Below are positions 25,004 to 34,800 of a stretch of 64,000 nt of DNA, in pieces. The notes beneath the pieces were generated by a model, which saw only the letters and a list, made by a program, of their open reading frames with translations, was not told where the DNA came from and did not search any database. The stretch comes from JAWXBK01 sp034439975 (GTDB lineage: Bacteria > Pseudomonadota > Alphaproteobacteria > Dongiales > Dongiaceae): positions 1-64,000 of the forward strand of contig JAWXBK010000071.1 of assembly GCA_034439975.1 (NCBI GenBank), in the 5' to 3' direction. Position numbers and translations under genes: made by a program. Position 1 is the first letter of the stretch. Each line of letters begins with the position of its first letter.

Positions 25004-26098
25004 TCAGCCGCGCCCCGCGATCCATCGGGTCAATGTTTCGTAATCGAGCGCGCCGGTCACGGCCGCCGCCAGCTTCAATCCCAGTACCGCGCCGAACTTG
25101 AAGCCGTGTCCCGAGCAGAGGCTGATTGCGACCGCGTTGTCGCCGACCCGTTCGGCGATGAACCGGTGATCGTCGGTCATCGTATAGCAGCAGCTTCGCG
25201 CGTCGATCGTCGTGTAACCGTCGAGATCGAGCAGGCGACCGCGATAGCGTTCGAGGATGATCGAAGGTTCGCCCGGATCGACAGCGCGGCTTTCATCGGG
25301 CTCGCCCGGGCGGCGATATTCGCCAGACGCGATCTTGATCGGTGTGCGATCGACTGACGGGAACGCGTAGATATCGCCCGCGCCGCCGAAATCGACGATC
25401 GCCGGCGCCTCGTTCCAGGCCGCGCGAAATTTCTGCGGCGCGTCGAGATAGACCGCGACATGCCGATAGCTTTGGCTGCGCGCGGCAAGCGACGGCACCA
25501 GCCGACCGATCCAGGGGCCAGCTGCAACGATCAGCGCATCGCCGCCGACCAGGGTACCGTCATCGAGACGCGCTGCGTTCTTTTCTGGATCGAGCGCGAT
25601 CACCGGTGTTTGGGGCCGCACCCTGTCGCCGAGTTTCAAGGCGAGCGCACAAACGATCCGCTCGGCGAACAGCACGCCGCCCTGCTTCATGAAGACACCG
25701 TAAGCGACGTCCGATGTATCGAGGAACGGCCAGCGCCGCGCGAGCTGCTTCGCGGTCAGCCGTTCGAACTTGTAACGGTCATGTTCGATCTGCGGCATCG
25801 CCGCGTCGATCCAGTCGCCGCTCTCGCGCGACAGGCCGAGGATTCCGGTTTCGCGATAGTGACGCTCGCCGAGATCGGCCCACAGCGTGTCGTAGGCTTC
25901 CATCGCCTCGGGCACCATCGCGCCGTAGCCCGACGGCTCGGGATAGAACAGCCGGGTCATCCGATGCTCGTCATAGGAAGAGCCGAGCGGGTTGGGCGCG
26001 GTCCCCTGCTCCAGCACCACCGGCTGATGACCCGCCCGCATCAATGCCCAGGCGGTCGATAGCCCGACGATGCCGCCGCCGACGATGACCACTTTCAT
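25004..26098 (-). CDS. Sarcosine oxidase-like FAD-dependent oxidoreductase
   Basis: A 364-residue amine oxidase of the monomeric sarcosine oxidase / N-methyltryptophan oxidase group. The FAD motif VVIVGGGIVGLSTAWALM opens the chain, with RMTRLFYPE following as in MSOX. RSCCYTMTDDHRF at 301-313 places C303 where MSOX binds its flavin covalently, and CSGHGFKFGAVLG closes the site. Expected chemistry is oxidation of a secondary amino acid with release of H2O2. The real substrate is unknown. It is convergent with moaB and divergent from the radical SAM gene. Confidence 0.87.
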   Translation of the reverse strand: MKVVIVGGGIVGLSTAWALMRAGHQPVVLEQGTAPNPLGSSYDEHRMTRLFYPEPSGYGAMVPEAMEAYDTLWADLGERHYRETGILGLSRESGDWIDAAMPQIEHDRYKFERLTAKQLARRWPFLDTSDVAYGVFMKQGGVLFAERIVCALALKLGDRVRPQTPVIALDPEKNAARLDDGTLVGGDALIVAAGPWIGRLVPSLAARSQSYRHVAVYLDAPQKFRAAWNEAPAIVDFGGAGDIYAFPSVDRTPIKIASGEYRRPGEPDESRAVDPGEPSIILERYRGRLLDLDGYTTIDARSCCYTMTDDHRFIAERVGDNAVAISLCSGHGFKFGAVLGLKLAAAVTGALDYETLTRWIAGRG

Positions 26099-26225
26099 GC
26101 CCCCCCGCCTTTGCGCCCGATTCGCATGCCCGCCATCCTTCAGGGATCCGCCGCCCTCCGCGACTGGCGCGCCTTTGTGTTTTAGTGTTCTTGAAATGTT
26201 CCATAAGACGCTTTAGCTTTGACCC

Positions 26226-27422
26226 ATGACCCAAGGACCCGGACGACGATTGGCCGAACCCCAGCGCGCGGCCCCGCTTAGCCGACCCCGCAATTCGGCC
26301 CCGAAGCCGATACGCGCGACGCCGGACGAGGCGGCTTTGCCGGCCAGCCCGATCAAGGGGCGCGGCGCGGTCACCAATCGCCCGGGGCGCTACGAGCGTG
26401 GCGACCGGCCGCGCGAGGACGATGGCTGGAACATCGGCGCCGCGCTTTCAGAGGATCGACCCGAGACGACCGTGACGCTCGATTCGACCCGGCGCATCAT
26501 CGCGCGCAACGAATCGCCCGATATCGGCTTCGACCGCTCGATCAATCCCTATCGCGGCTGCGAGCATGGTTGCGTCTATTGCTTCGCGCGACCGACCCAT
26601 GCCTGGCTCGGTCTGTCGCCCGGTCTCGATTTCGAAACCAGGTTGTTTGCAAAGCCCGATGCCGCGGAACGGCTGCGCGAGGAACTCGCAGCCCCCCGCT
26701 ACACGCCGGCCGTGATGGCGCTCGGCACCAACACCGACCCCTATCAGCCGGTCGAACGAAAGCTCGGCATCACGCGGCAGATTCTCCAGGTGCTGGCCGA
26801 ATGCCGACATCCGGTTTCGATCGTCACCAAATCGGCTTTGGTGCTGCGCGATATCGATATCATCGCGGCGATGGCTAAGGACGGCCTGGCGAATGTTTCG
26901 CTTTCGGTGACCACGCTCGATGCGGCGCTGGCGCGCAAGATGGAACCGCGCGCCCCGAGCGCCTCGCGCCGGCTCGAGGCAATCCGTCAATTGTCCGATG
27001 CCGGTATTCCAACCGGCGTGATGGCAGCGCCAATCATTCCCGCGATCAACGACATGGAGATCGAGCGAATTCTCGATGCCGCTGCGGCGGCGGGAGCCAC
27101 CAGCGCCGGTTATGTGCTGCTGCGGCTGCCACTCGAGATCAAGGATCTGTTCGACGAATGGCTCGCAGCGCACTATCCGCAGCGCGCGACCCGCGTGATG
27201 GCGCTGATCCGCGACACCCGCAACGGCCAGGCCTATGACAGCCGCTTCGGGACGCGCATGAAGGGCGAAGGGCCCTATGCCGAGATGATCAAGCGCCGAT
27301 TCGCGATCGCCTGCCGCCGACTCGACCTCAACCGCAGCCGCAATGCGCTGCGCACCGACCTGTTCCGTCCACCGGTCCTGCGGCCCAACCCGCAACTTTC
27401 CTTGTTCGCCGACAGCGCCTGA
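26226..27422 (+). CDS. PA0069 family radical SAM protein
   Basis: A 398-residue radical SAM protein. The iron-sulfur motif is CEHGCVYC (C112, C116, C119) in the context NPYRGCEHGCVYCFARPTH, the hallmark of the PA0069/SplB-like group. GTNTDPYQPVERKLGITR and a C-terminal RLDLNR...QLSLF end support the assignment. Its N-terminal 80 residues are arginine- and proline-rich and probably disordered. The reaction is not known for this family. A promoter lies in the 127-base gap shared with the divergent oxidase gene. Confidence 0.9.
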   Translation: MTQGPGRRLAEPQRAAPLSRPRNSAPKPIRATPDEAALPASPIKGRGAVTNRPGRYERGDRPREDDGWNIGAALSEDRPETTVTLDSTRRIIARNESPDIGFDRSINPYRGCEHGCVYCFARPTHAWLGLSPGLDFETRLFAKPDAAERLREELAAPRYTPAVMALGTNTDPYQPVERKLGITRQILQVLAECRHPVSIVTKSALVLRDIDIIAAMAKDGLANVSLSVTTLDAALARKMEPRAPSASRRLEAIRQLSDAGIPTGVMAAPIIPAINDMEIERILDAAAAAGATSAGYVLLRLPLEIKDLFDEWLAAHYPQRATRVMALIRDTRNGQAYDSRFGTRMKGEGPYAEMIKRRFAIACRRLDLNRSRNALRTDLFRPPVLRPNPQLSLFADSA

Positions 27423-27510
27423 ATCGCGTGCCAGCAACCGTGCTATCATTAGGGCATGCCGAGTCCTGCCCCGATGACTTTGGGCACCAGCGCGCCCTGT
27501 TCCGCAAGCG

Positions 27511-28131
27511 ATGCCTAGCTACCGGCGCGAACGCGCGCTCGGTGCTCCCGATGTCGTCGTCGCGGGCATCGACGAGGTCGGCCGCGGCCCGCTCGCGGGG
27601 CCGGTCGTCGCCGCCGCCGTGATCGTCGACCCGCGCCGATTGCCGCGCGGCCTTGCCAGCAAGATCGACGATTCCAAACTGGTGCCCGCCGAACGGCGCG
27701 AGGAAATCTATCTCGCACTGCAGGGACGCATCGAATTCGGCATCGGCGAAGCGAGCGTCGGCGAAATCGATACGATCAATATTTTCCACGCGAGCCTGCT
27801 GGCCATGCAGCGCGCCTTTGCCGCTCTGCCGCGCGCCGCCCATGTCGCAATCGTCGACGGCAATCGTGCGCCCACGCTCGGCTGCACGGCGCACGCGATC
27901 GTCGGCGGCGATGCGATCTGCCTTTCGATCGCGGCTGCCTCGATCGTCGCCAAGGTGACGCGCGACCGGATGATGCGTGAGCTGGATGGTCGTTATCCGG
28001 GCTACGGCTGGTCGCATAATGTCGGCTACGCCACGGCAGAGCATAAGGCCGCCCTACTACATCTAGGGGTCACCCCCGAACATCGAACCAGCTTTCGGGT
28101 CATATCTGAGCTTCTTGTTGTAAGAGCCTGA
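27511..28131 (+). CDS. rnhB: Ribonuclease HII
   Basis: Cuts the RNA strand of RNA-DNA hybrids and starts removal of misincorporated ribonucleotides. The 206 residues hold the four acidic metal ligands: D21 and E22 in GIDEVGRGPLAGP, D116 in IVDGN, and D134 in VGGDAICLSIAAASIVAK. The ATG at 27511 was chosen because the conserved core begins about 15 residues later. Its stop TGA overlaps a GAATC site just before ccrM, so the two genes are close neighbours. Confidence 0.96.
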   Translation: MPSYRRERALGAPDVVVAGIDEVGRGPLAGPVVAAAVIVDPRRLPRGLASKIDDSKLVPAERREEIYLALQGRIEFGIGEASVGEIDTINIFHASLLAMQRAFAALPRAAHVAIVDGNRAPTLGCTAHAIVGGDAICLSIAAASIVAKVTRDRMMRELDGRYPGYGWSHNVGYATAEHKAALLHLGVTPEHRTSFRVISELLVVRA

Positions 28132-28160
28132 ATCCAGCCGATTTTTGTTGACCGCGAATC
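28130..28160 (+). promoter_or_regulatory. Two GANTC methylation sites at the ccrM start
   Basis: GAATC occurs at 28130-28134 and again at 28156-28160, directly before and at the start of the coding region of the methyltransferase that methylates this sequence. In Caulobacter, methylation of GANTC sites in the ccrM promoter turns its transcription down. A similar feedback is inferred here from position only. Confidence 0.45.
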
Positions 28161-28165
28161 CGCAC

Positions 28166-29281
28166 ATGCGGATGCTGCCGGGCATGGGGGACACGACAAC
28201 CAAGCAGGCAGCGCTGCCGCGCGACCGAATTCTGGTCGGCGACTGCGTCGAACTCATGAACAAGCTGCCGGCCGGATCGGTCGATCTCGTCTTCGCGGAT
28301 CCCCCGTACAATCTCCAGCTCGGCGGCGAATTGCTGCGGCCGAACAACAGCCGGGTCGACGGCGTCGAGGCCGACTGGGACAAGATCGGCGACTTCGCCG
28401 ATTACGACCGCTTCACCCGCGCCTGGCTTGGTGCCGCGCGGCGTCTTCTCAAGGAAGACGGCACGCTATGGGTCATCGGCAGCTATCACAATATCTTCCG
28501 CGTCGGCGCGATCCTGCAGGATCTCGGCTTCTGGATGCTGAACGACATCATCTGGAACAAGACCAACCCGATGCCGAATTTCCGCGGCCGGCGTTTCACC
28601 AACGCGCATGAGACGTTGATCTGGTGCGCGAAGGACAAGGATGCCCGCTACCAGTTCAATTACGACGCCATGAAATCGCTCAATGACGGCCTGCAGATGC
28701 GCAGCGACTGGACCCTGCCGATCTGCAACGGCAAGGAACGGCTGAAGGGCGAGGACGGGCACAAACTCCATCCGACGCAGAAGCCGGAATCGCTGCTGCA
28801 CCGGGTCATTCTCGCTTCGACCAAGCCCGGCGCGATCGTCGTCGATCCGTTCTTCGGCACCGGCACGACCGGCGCGGTCGCACGCCGCCTCGGCCGCCAT
28901 TACATCGGTTTCGAGCGCGATCCCGACTACGCGAAGGCGGCCGAACGCCGCATAGCCGCCGTGACGCCGCAAACCGATTCCGCGATCGTCGATACACCGT
29001 CGCGGCGCGAGGAAAAGCGTATTCCGTTCGGCTGGCTGGTTGAACGCGGTCTGGTCGAACCCGGCAGCGTGCTGACCAGCCCGAACCGGCAATGGACCGC
29101 GCGGGTTCGTGCCGACGGAACGCTGGTGACGGCCGAGCATCGCGGTTCGATCCACCAGGTCGGTGCCGCGGTACAGGGCGCGCCCGCCTGCAATGGCTGG
29201 CAATTCTGGTGCCGCGAGATCAACGGCGAGCTGGTTCCGATCGACCTGCTGCGTCAGCGACTGCGCGCCGAACTCAACTGA
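28166..29281 (+). CDS. ccrM: Cell-cycle DNA adenine methyltransferase (GANTC)
   Basis: N6-adenine methyltransferase of the beta class that methylates GANTC and helps time alphaproteobacterial replication and cell-cycle genes. The catalytic motif DPPYNLQLGG appears near residue 47, and the AdoMet-binding motif DPFFGTGTTGAVARRLGRHYIGFERD is in the second half, the beta order. A C-terminal RAMA-type domain follows (FGWLVERGLVEPGSVL to the end), which CcrM uses for specificity. The start is unclear: ATG 28166 is given, ATG 28184 and TTG 28145 are alternatives, and none has a good ribosome site. Confidence 0.93.
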   Translation: MRMLPGMGDTTTKQAALPRDRILVGDCVELMNKLPAGSVDLVFADPPYNLQLGGELLRPNNSRVDGVEADWDKIGDFADYDRFTRAWLGAARRLLKEDGTLWVIGSYHNIFRVGAILQDLGFWMLNDIIWNKTNPMPNFRGRRFTNAHETLIWCAKDKDARYQFNYDAMKSLNDGLQMRSDWTLPICNGKERLKGEDGHKLHPTQKPESLLHRVILASTKPGAIVVDPFFGTGTTGAVARRLGRHYIGFERDPDYAKAAERRIAAVTPQTDSAIVDTPSRREEKRIPFGWLVERGLVEPGSVLTSPNRQWTARVRADGTLVTAEHRGSIHQVGAAVQGAPACNGWQFWCREINGELVPIDLLRQRLRAELN

Positions 29282-30377
29282 TTTCCCGCAGGCGGCGCTC
29301 CGCCGCCCGCTCCGGTCGCACCTGATGACCCATATGGGCCGCCACCCTGCGCATCAACGTGGGCAGCGCATGGCGGCCGAGTTCGTCGGGACGAACCCAC
29401 ACGCCATCGAGCTTGTTGCGGCCGACCTTCGTGCGCAGCACGCCCAGTTCCAGTTCGAAATGCGTGAATCCGTGCGAGACGAGGCCGGCGACCGATTGCC
29501 AGTCGGCCTTGAGCGGCGCCTCGGCGAGCGCCTCGTCGGTGGTCCAGGCCTCTTCGCGCCACGGCGTCGAGGGAAATTCCATCAACCCACCGAGCAAGCC
29601 CGCTTCCGCTCGACGGCGTAACAGCACAGCGCCGTCGGCGCGCTCGACCCAGAAGACGACGCCCTGCCGCAGCGGACGCGTCTTGCGCGGCGCGCGTCTC
29701 GGATAGTCGCCGGCCTTTTTCTTGCCGCCCACGGCGCAGAACGAGATGACCGGGCAGATCGCACAGTTCGGCCGGGATGGCACGCAGATGAGCGCGCCGA
29801 GATCCATCATTGCCTGTGCAAAGTCGCCCGGGCGTTTGTCCGGCGTCAGGTCCGCCGCCAGCCGGCGCAGCTCGGGCTTCGCGGCCGGCAGCGGCGTCTC
29901 GAGCGCGTAGAGGCGGGCCACGACCCGTTCGACATTGCCATCGACCACGGTCGCCGGCCGGTCGAACGCGATTGCCGCGATCGCGGCCGACGTATAGAGG
30001 CCGATCCCCGGCAGCGCGCGCAGGCCGGCTTCGTCGTCGGGAAACCGGCCGCCATGTTCTTCGGTCACCACGCGCGCGCAGCGATGCAGGTTGCGCGCCC
30101 GCGCGTAGTAACCGAGGCCCTGCCATTCCTGCAGCACCTCGTCGAGCGAAGCCGCCGCCAGCCGGTCGATGCTCGGCCAGCGTTCGAGGAAGCGCAGGAA
30201 GTAAGGACCGACGGTCACGACCGTGGTCTGCTGCAGCATGATTTCGCTGAGCCAGACGCGATAGGGATCGCTGCGCCGGCCGCGTTCCGCGCGCCAGGGC
30301 AGATGGCGCCGATGCCGGTCGTACCAGCCGAGCAGCGCGCGCGCGAAGGCGTCAGGCGGAATGGGACGGCGGGCCAT
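29274..30377 (-). CDS. mutY: A/G-specific adenine glycosylase
   Basis: Removes adenine mispaired with 8-oxoguanine. The 367-residue chain has the helix-hairpin-helix fold with catalytic E45 in LSEIMLQQT and D146 in VVDGNVERV, and the 4Fe-4S cluster cysteines C198, C205, C208 and C214 (CX6CX2CX5C). The C-terminal NUDIX-like domain that reads 8-oxoG begins near GVVFWVERADGAVLLRRR. It is convergent with ccrM, overlapping by eight bases, and divergent from the DUF721 gene. Confidence 0.96.
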   Translation of the reverse strand: MARRPIPPDAFARALLGWYDRHRRHLPWRAERGRRSDPYRVWLSEIMLQQTTVVTVGPYFLRFLERWPSIDRLAAASLDEVLQEWQGLGYYARARNLHRCARVVTEEHGGRFPDDEAGLRALPGIGLYTSAAIAAIAFDRPATVVDGNVERVVARLYALETPLPAAKPELRRLAADLTPDKRPGDFAQAMMDLGALICVPSRPNCAICPVISFCAVGGKKKAGDYPRRAPRKTRPLRQGVVFWVERADGAVLLRRRAEAGLLGGLMEFPSTPWREEAWTTDEALAEAPLKADWQSVAGLVSHGFTHFELELGVLRTKVGRNKLDGVWVRPDELGRHALPTLMRRVAAHMGHQVRPERAAERRLREIS

Positions 30378-30401
30378 GGCGCCTTATAGAATGGCCGGGC
30401 A

Positions 30402-30923
30402 ATGGCCAGCGAGTCCAAGGATAGGGCGGGAAGAACGCAGGCGATCGGCGCCGTTTTGCCGAAGGTCGCCGGCGAAACGCTCGGTCGCCGCGGCTTCGCC
30501 GAGGGCGCGATCTTCGGGCAATGGCGCGACATCGTCGGCGCCGATCTCGCCGCCGACTGCCTGCCGGAAAAGCTGGCCTTCGTCGGCGGACGGCGCAGCG
30601 ACGGTACGCTCCATATTCTGGCGGCAAGCGGCGCCGCACTCGAACTGCAGCATCGCACCGAGCAGATTCTTGCGCGGGTGAATTCCTATCTCGGTTATGG
30701 CGCGGTCGCGCGCGTCCGGATTCGCCAAGGCCGCCTGCCGGAACGGCGGCAGAGTGCCATTTTGCCCGCGACAGACGATACCGATGATGCGGCCGATCCA
30801 ATGTTTGCCACCCCGGCGCTGGGGACGATCGCCGACCCGAAGCTCAAGGAGGCGCTGACCCGGTTCGGCCGTTCGGTGCGGCGCCATGAAAACGCCGCCG
30901 GAACTTCGCGCCGACGCCGCTGA
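30402..30923 (+). CDS. DUF721 (DciA-like) protein
   Basis: A 173-residue basic protein with a DUF721 domain. The block FGQWRDIVGADLAADCLPEKLAF and the later GTLHILAASGAALELQHRTEQILARVNSYLG match the family. The DUF721 protein DciA loads the replicative helicase in many bacteria that lack DnaC, so that role is possible here. The C-terminal 60 residues are charged, ending in RSVRRHENAAGTSRRRR, and likely disordered. It is the first plus-strand gene before the DsbA and smc genes. Confidence 0.85.
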   Translation: MASESKDRAGRTQAIGAVLPKVAGETLGRRGFAEGAIFGQWRDIVGADLAADCLPEKLAFVGGRRSDGTLHILAASGAALELQHRTEQILARVNSYLGYGAVARVRIRQGRLPERRQSAILPATDDTDDAADPMFATPALGTIADPKLKEALTRFGRSVRRHENAAGTSRRRR

Positions 30924-31076
30924 TTGCGACGCCCATTCTGACGCCGCATGCGGCCGGCCCGGGGATTGCGCACCCTGCGGAATCCTGCCACATACCCGGC
31001 ACCTTGGGATGGGGCCCCGAATCGGCTGGCGCATGCGTTTTGACCGGCCGCGATCCGACGAGAGAGGAGATTTTTC

Positions 31077-31838
31077 GTGCGACGAATCAAGATCCTGGCG
31101 GGTCTGGCGGCCGCATCCATCCTGGTCCTGGGTATTGCAGCTTGGCAGCTTCGCGGTCCCGCAAACGACCCCGCAGACGACGATTTAACGGTAAGCGCCG
31201 AGACGGTTGCCCCGGTGGCCGAAACGGCCGCACAGGTTGAGGAAACGTCTGCGCCGGCTGGCGACGAGGCAGCACCGATCCTGCTGGCCGATGGCAGTGG
31301 CGAGCCGATGGACCTCTACGAGGACGATCATGTGCTCGGGAATCCAGATGCACCGATCACCATCATCGAGTTCGCCTCGCTGACCTGTCCGCATTGCGCG
31401 GCGTTCCACAACGACATCCTGCCGCAGATCAAGACCGACTATATCGACGCGGGTCTGGCGAAGCTGGTCTATCGCAATTTCCCGCTCGACCAGTTGGCGC
31501 TTTACGCGGCGATGATGGTCGAATGCGCGCCGGCCGATAAGTACTTCAACCTGCTCGGCGTGCTGTTCCGCACCCAGGAGGAATGGGGTACCTCGGCCGA
31601 ACCGGTCCGGGCGCTGGAGCAAATCGGCCGCACCGCCGGCCTGTCCGCAGACCAGATCACCGCCTGCACCAATGACGAGGCGGCCGTTCAGCGGCTGCTG
31701 ACGCGCGCGCAGGAAGGCCAGGACAAATACGATGTGCAATCGACGCCGAGTTTCGTCATCAACGGCCAGATCGTGAAGGGCGCACTGCCCTACGAAGAAT
31801 TCGATGAGATCCTGCGTAACATGGTGCCGAAATCGTGA
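31077..31838 (+). CDS. DsbA-family thiol:disulfide protein, membrane-anchored
   Basis: A periplasmic thioredoxin-fold protein of 253 residues. An N-terminal helix (ILAGLAAASILVLGIAAWQL) acts as signal or anchor, then a low-complexity acidic linker precedes the domain VLGNPDAPITIIEFASLTC. The active site is C104-P-H-C107, the DsbA type, and the cis-proline loop is STPSFVING near the end. It would oxidise or shuffle disulfides in exported proteins. The GTG start at 31077 has GAGGAGA upstream. It sits 39 bases before smc, a common alphaproteobacterial order. Confidence 0.9.
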   Translation: MRRIKILAGLAAASILVLGIAAWQLRGPANDPADDDLTVSAETVAPVAETAAQVEETSAPAGDEAAPILLADGSGEPMDLYEDDHVLGNPDAPITIIEFASLTCPHCAAFHNDILPQIKTDYIDAGLAKLVYRNFPLDQLALYAAMMVECAPADKYFNLLGVLFRTQEEWGTSAEPVRALEQIGRTAGLSADQITACTNDEAAVQRLLTRAQEGQDKYDVQSTPSFVINGQIVKGALPYEEFDEILRNMVPKS

Positions 31839-31877
31839 TTCCTGCCGGCCCTTCGTCCTAGTCCCGCGGAGCGGCGC

Positions 31878-34800
31878 TTGGTGCATTTCAACAAACTGCG
31901 ACTGACCGGGTTCAAGTCGTTCGTCGACCAGACGGAGCTGATGATCGAGCCCGGCATGACCGGAATCGTCGGGCCGAACGGTTGCGGCAAGTCGAATCTT
32001 GTCGAGGCGCTGCGCTGGGTGATGGGCGAGAACTCGCCCAAACGCATGCGCGGCGGCGAGATGGAGGACGTGATCTTTGCCGGCAGCGCGAGCCGCCCGT
32101 CGCGATCGGTCGCCGAAGTCGCGGTCGGGCTCGACAATAGCGGCCGCAAGGCGCCCTCGCAGTTCAACGAATCCGACGAACTCGAAGTGACCCGCCGCAT
32201 CGAACGCGGCATGGGCTCGAACTACAACGTCAACGGCCGCGACGTGCGCGCGCGCGACGTCCAGCTTCTCTTCGCCGATGCCGCGACCGGCGCGCATTCG
32301 ACCGCTTTGGTAAGCCAGGGCCGCGTCGGGGCGATCATCAATGCGAAACCGGCCGACCGACGCGCTCTGCTCGAAGAAGCGGCCGGCATCACCGGCCTGC
32401 ATTCGCGCCGGCACGAGGCGGAGCTGCGGCTGCGCGCGGCGGAAGCCAATCTTGCGCGGCTCGACGATGTCATCGTCACGCTCGAAAGCCAGTTGCAGGC
32501 GCTGAAGAAACAGGCGCGCCAGGCGAAACGCTATCGCAACATCCAGGATCAGCTGCGCCGCGCCGAAGCGGTTTTGATGCATCTGCAATGGCAGGAAGCA
32601 CGGACGCGCGAAGCCGACGCACGCCAGATGCTCTCCGCTGCCGAAGCGGCGGTCGCCGAAGCGGCCGGTCGTGCGGCGGCTGCCGGTACCGAAGAAGCCG
32701 ACGCGAGCACCGCCTTGCCGGCCCTGCGTCATGACGAAGCCGTCGCCGCCGCCGAACTGCAGCGGATCAACGTCGCGCGCGCCGAACTCGATCGCGAGGA
32801 AGCGCGCGTCGCCGCCGCCCGTCAGGACGCCGGCAACCGGCTCGACGAAGTGCGTGCGGATATCGGTCGCGAGGAAGGCCGTTCGGCCGATGCCGCAGAT
32901 GCCGAACGCCGATTGCAGGACGAACAGCAGAGACTCGAGACCGAGGATTCCGGCGCCGAAACGGCCATCGCCGATGCGCTCGCGCGGGTCACCAAGGCGG
33001 AGCAGACGGTCGGCAGCAGCGAACAATCGCTGGCCGACGCAACGACCGCGTTGGCCGATGCCGAGGCACGACAGAACGCGCTTGCGCGCCGCATCGAAGA
33101 GCTCTCGACCCGCATCGATCGCCTCAAGACCCGGCGCGGCGAACTGGACGACGAGCGTACGCGGCTTGCCGCCGAAGACAGCGACCGCGACGCGCGCGAA
33201 GAAGCCGAGCGCCAGGCGGGCGAAGCCGACAGCGCCTTGCAGGCAGCGCAGGCGCGGGGCCGCGAAGCCGAGTTCGCCCGCACCGCAGCGGCCCTCAAGG
33301 AAGCCGAAGCGCGCGAGGCGATGCAGAAGGCGGCGGAAGGCCATGGCCGCGCGCGCGCCGAGATCGATGCGATCACCGCGCTCATCGCCGAAGGCGAAAG
33401 CGATTTCTGGCCGCCGCTGATCGATTCACTGACGGTCGAGCCCGGGTTCGAAGTCGCACTCGGTGCCGCACTGGGCGACGATCTCGCCGCCTCGATCGAG
33501 GCCGGTGCGAAGATCCAGTGGCAGCTCATTTCCGATCTCGCGGCCTCGCCGCCGTTGCCGGTCGGTACGGTTCCGCTGTCGCGGCATGTGACAGGGTCGG
33601 AGCGGCTGCAGCGCCGGCTCGACCAGATCGGCGTCGTCGACAACGAGGCGACCTGTCGCGCGCTGCGCAATCAGTTGCAGCAGGGCCAGCGCCTTGTCAC
33701 GCGCGACGGCGCGATGTGGCGCTGGGACGGCTATACGGTTTCCGCCGGCACCCCGACACCGGCCGCCAAGAGACTGCAGCAGCGCAACCGTCTGACCGAA
33801 TTGCGCGGCCGGATCGAGCCGCTCGCCGCCGCCAAGTCCGAGGCCGAACAGAATTTTGCCGAACTGCGCCGCCTGCTGCTGGCCGCAGTCGCCGAGGACG
33901 ATGCGGCCCGCCAGGCGGTACAGGCTGCTTATGAAACGCTCAACGGCGTGCGCGGAACAATGGCGCGATTGCAGCAGGCAGCCGCCGCGGCTGCGTCCCG
34001 CCGCGCAGCGCTCGACGAGGCGCTGACCTCGACCGCGCAGGATATCGAGGAAAGCGAAAGCGGACTCGATGCGGCGCATGGCGAACGCGCGTCGCTGCCC
34101 GATCTTTCCGGTGCACGCGCCCGCGTCGAGACCCTGCGAAACGAGCTGGGCGAGCATCGCGCCACGATGATCGCTGCGCAGAGTGCCGCAGCCCAGATCG
34201 AACGCGACACCGCGCTCCGCCGCCAGCGGCTCGCCACCATCGCCGAGGAGCGCCTCTCCTGGGTCGAACGCGCAGCGGCAGCGGTGCAGCAGCTTGCCGC
34301 ACTGGGCAAGCGCGGCGAATCGATCGAGGCCGAAATCACGCGGCTCGATGCGCGCCCCGCCGAGATCGCCGAAGAGCGCCATCGTCTGCTCGATCTCGCC
34401 GATGCGGCCGAAGCAAAGCGTCGCGAAGCGGCCGACCGTCTCGCGGCCGGCGAGACGCGGCTCGCCGAAGCGGAGAAAGTGCTGAAGGCCGCGGAAGCGG
34501 CACATGGTGTCGCGCGCGAGAACCGCGTGCGCGCCGAAGCCGGCGTCGAACAATCCGTTCAGGCGCTTGCCGTCGTGGCCGATCGCTCCCGCGAGAAGCT
34601 CGAATGCGCGCCCGAAGATGCGCTCGCGCTGGCCGAGCTCGATCCGGGCGAGGATCTGCCCGCGCGCGAAGAGATCGAAACCCGCACCCAGCGGCTGATC
34701 CGCGAGCGCGAGAACATCGGCCCGGTCAATCTGCGCGCCGAAGCGGAAGCGACCGAGCTTGACCAGCAGATCATGGGCCTGCAATCCGAGCGCGGCGATC

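Noticed and set aside
31185..33344. Long minus-strand frame over the DsbA and smc genes
   Set aside because: It covers two well-recognised genes and has no family features.
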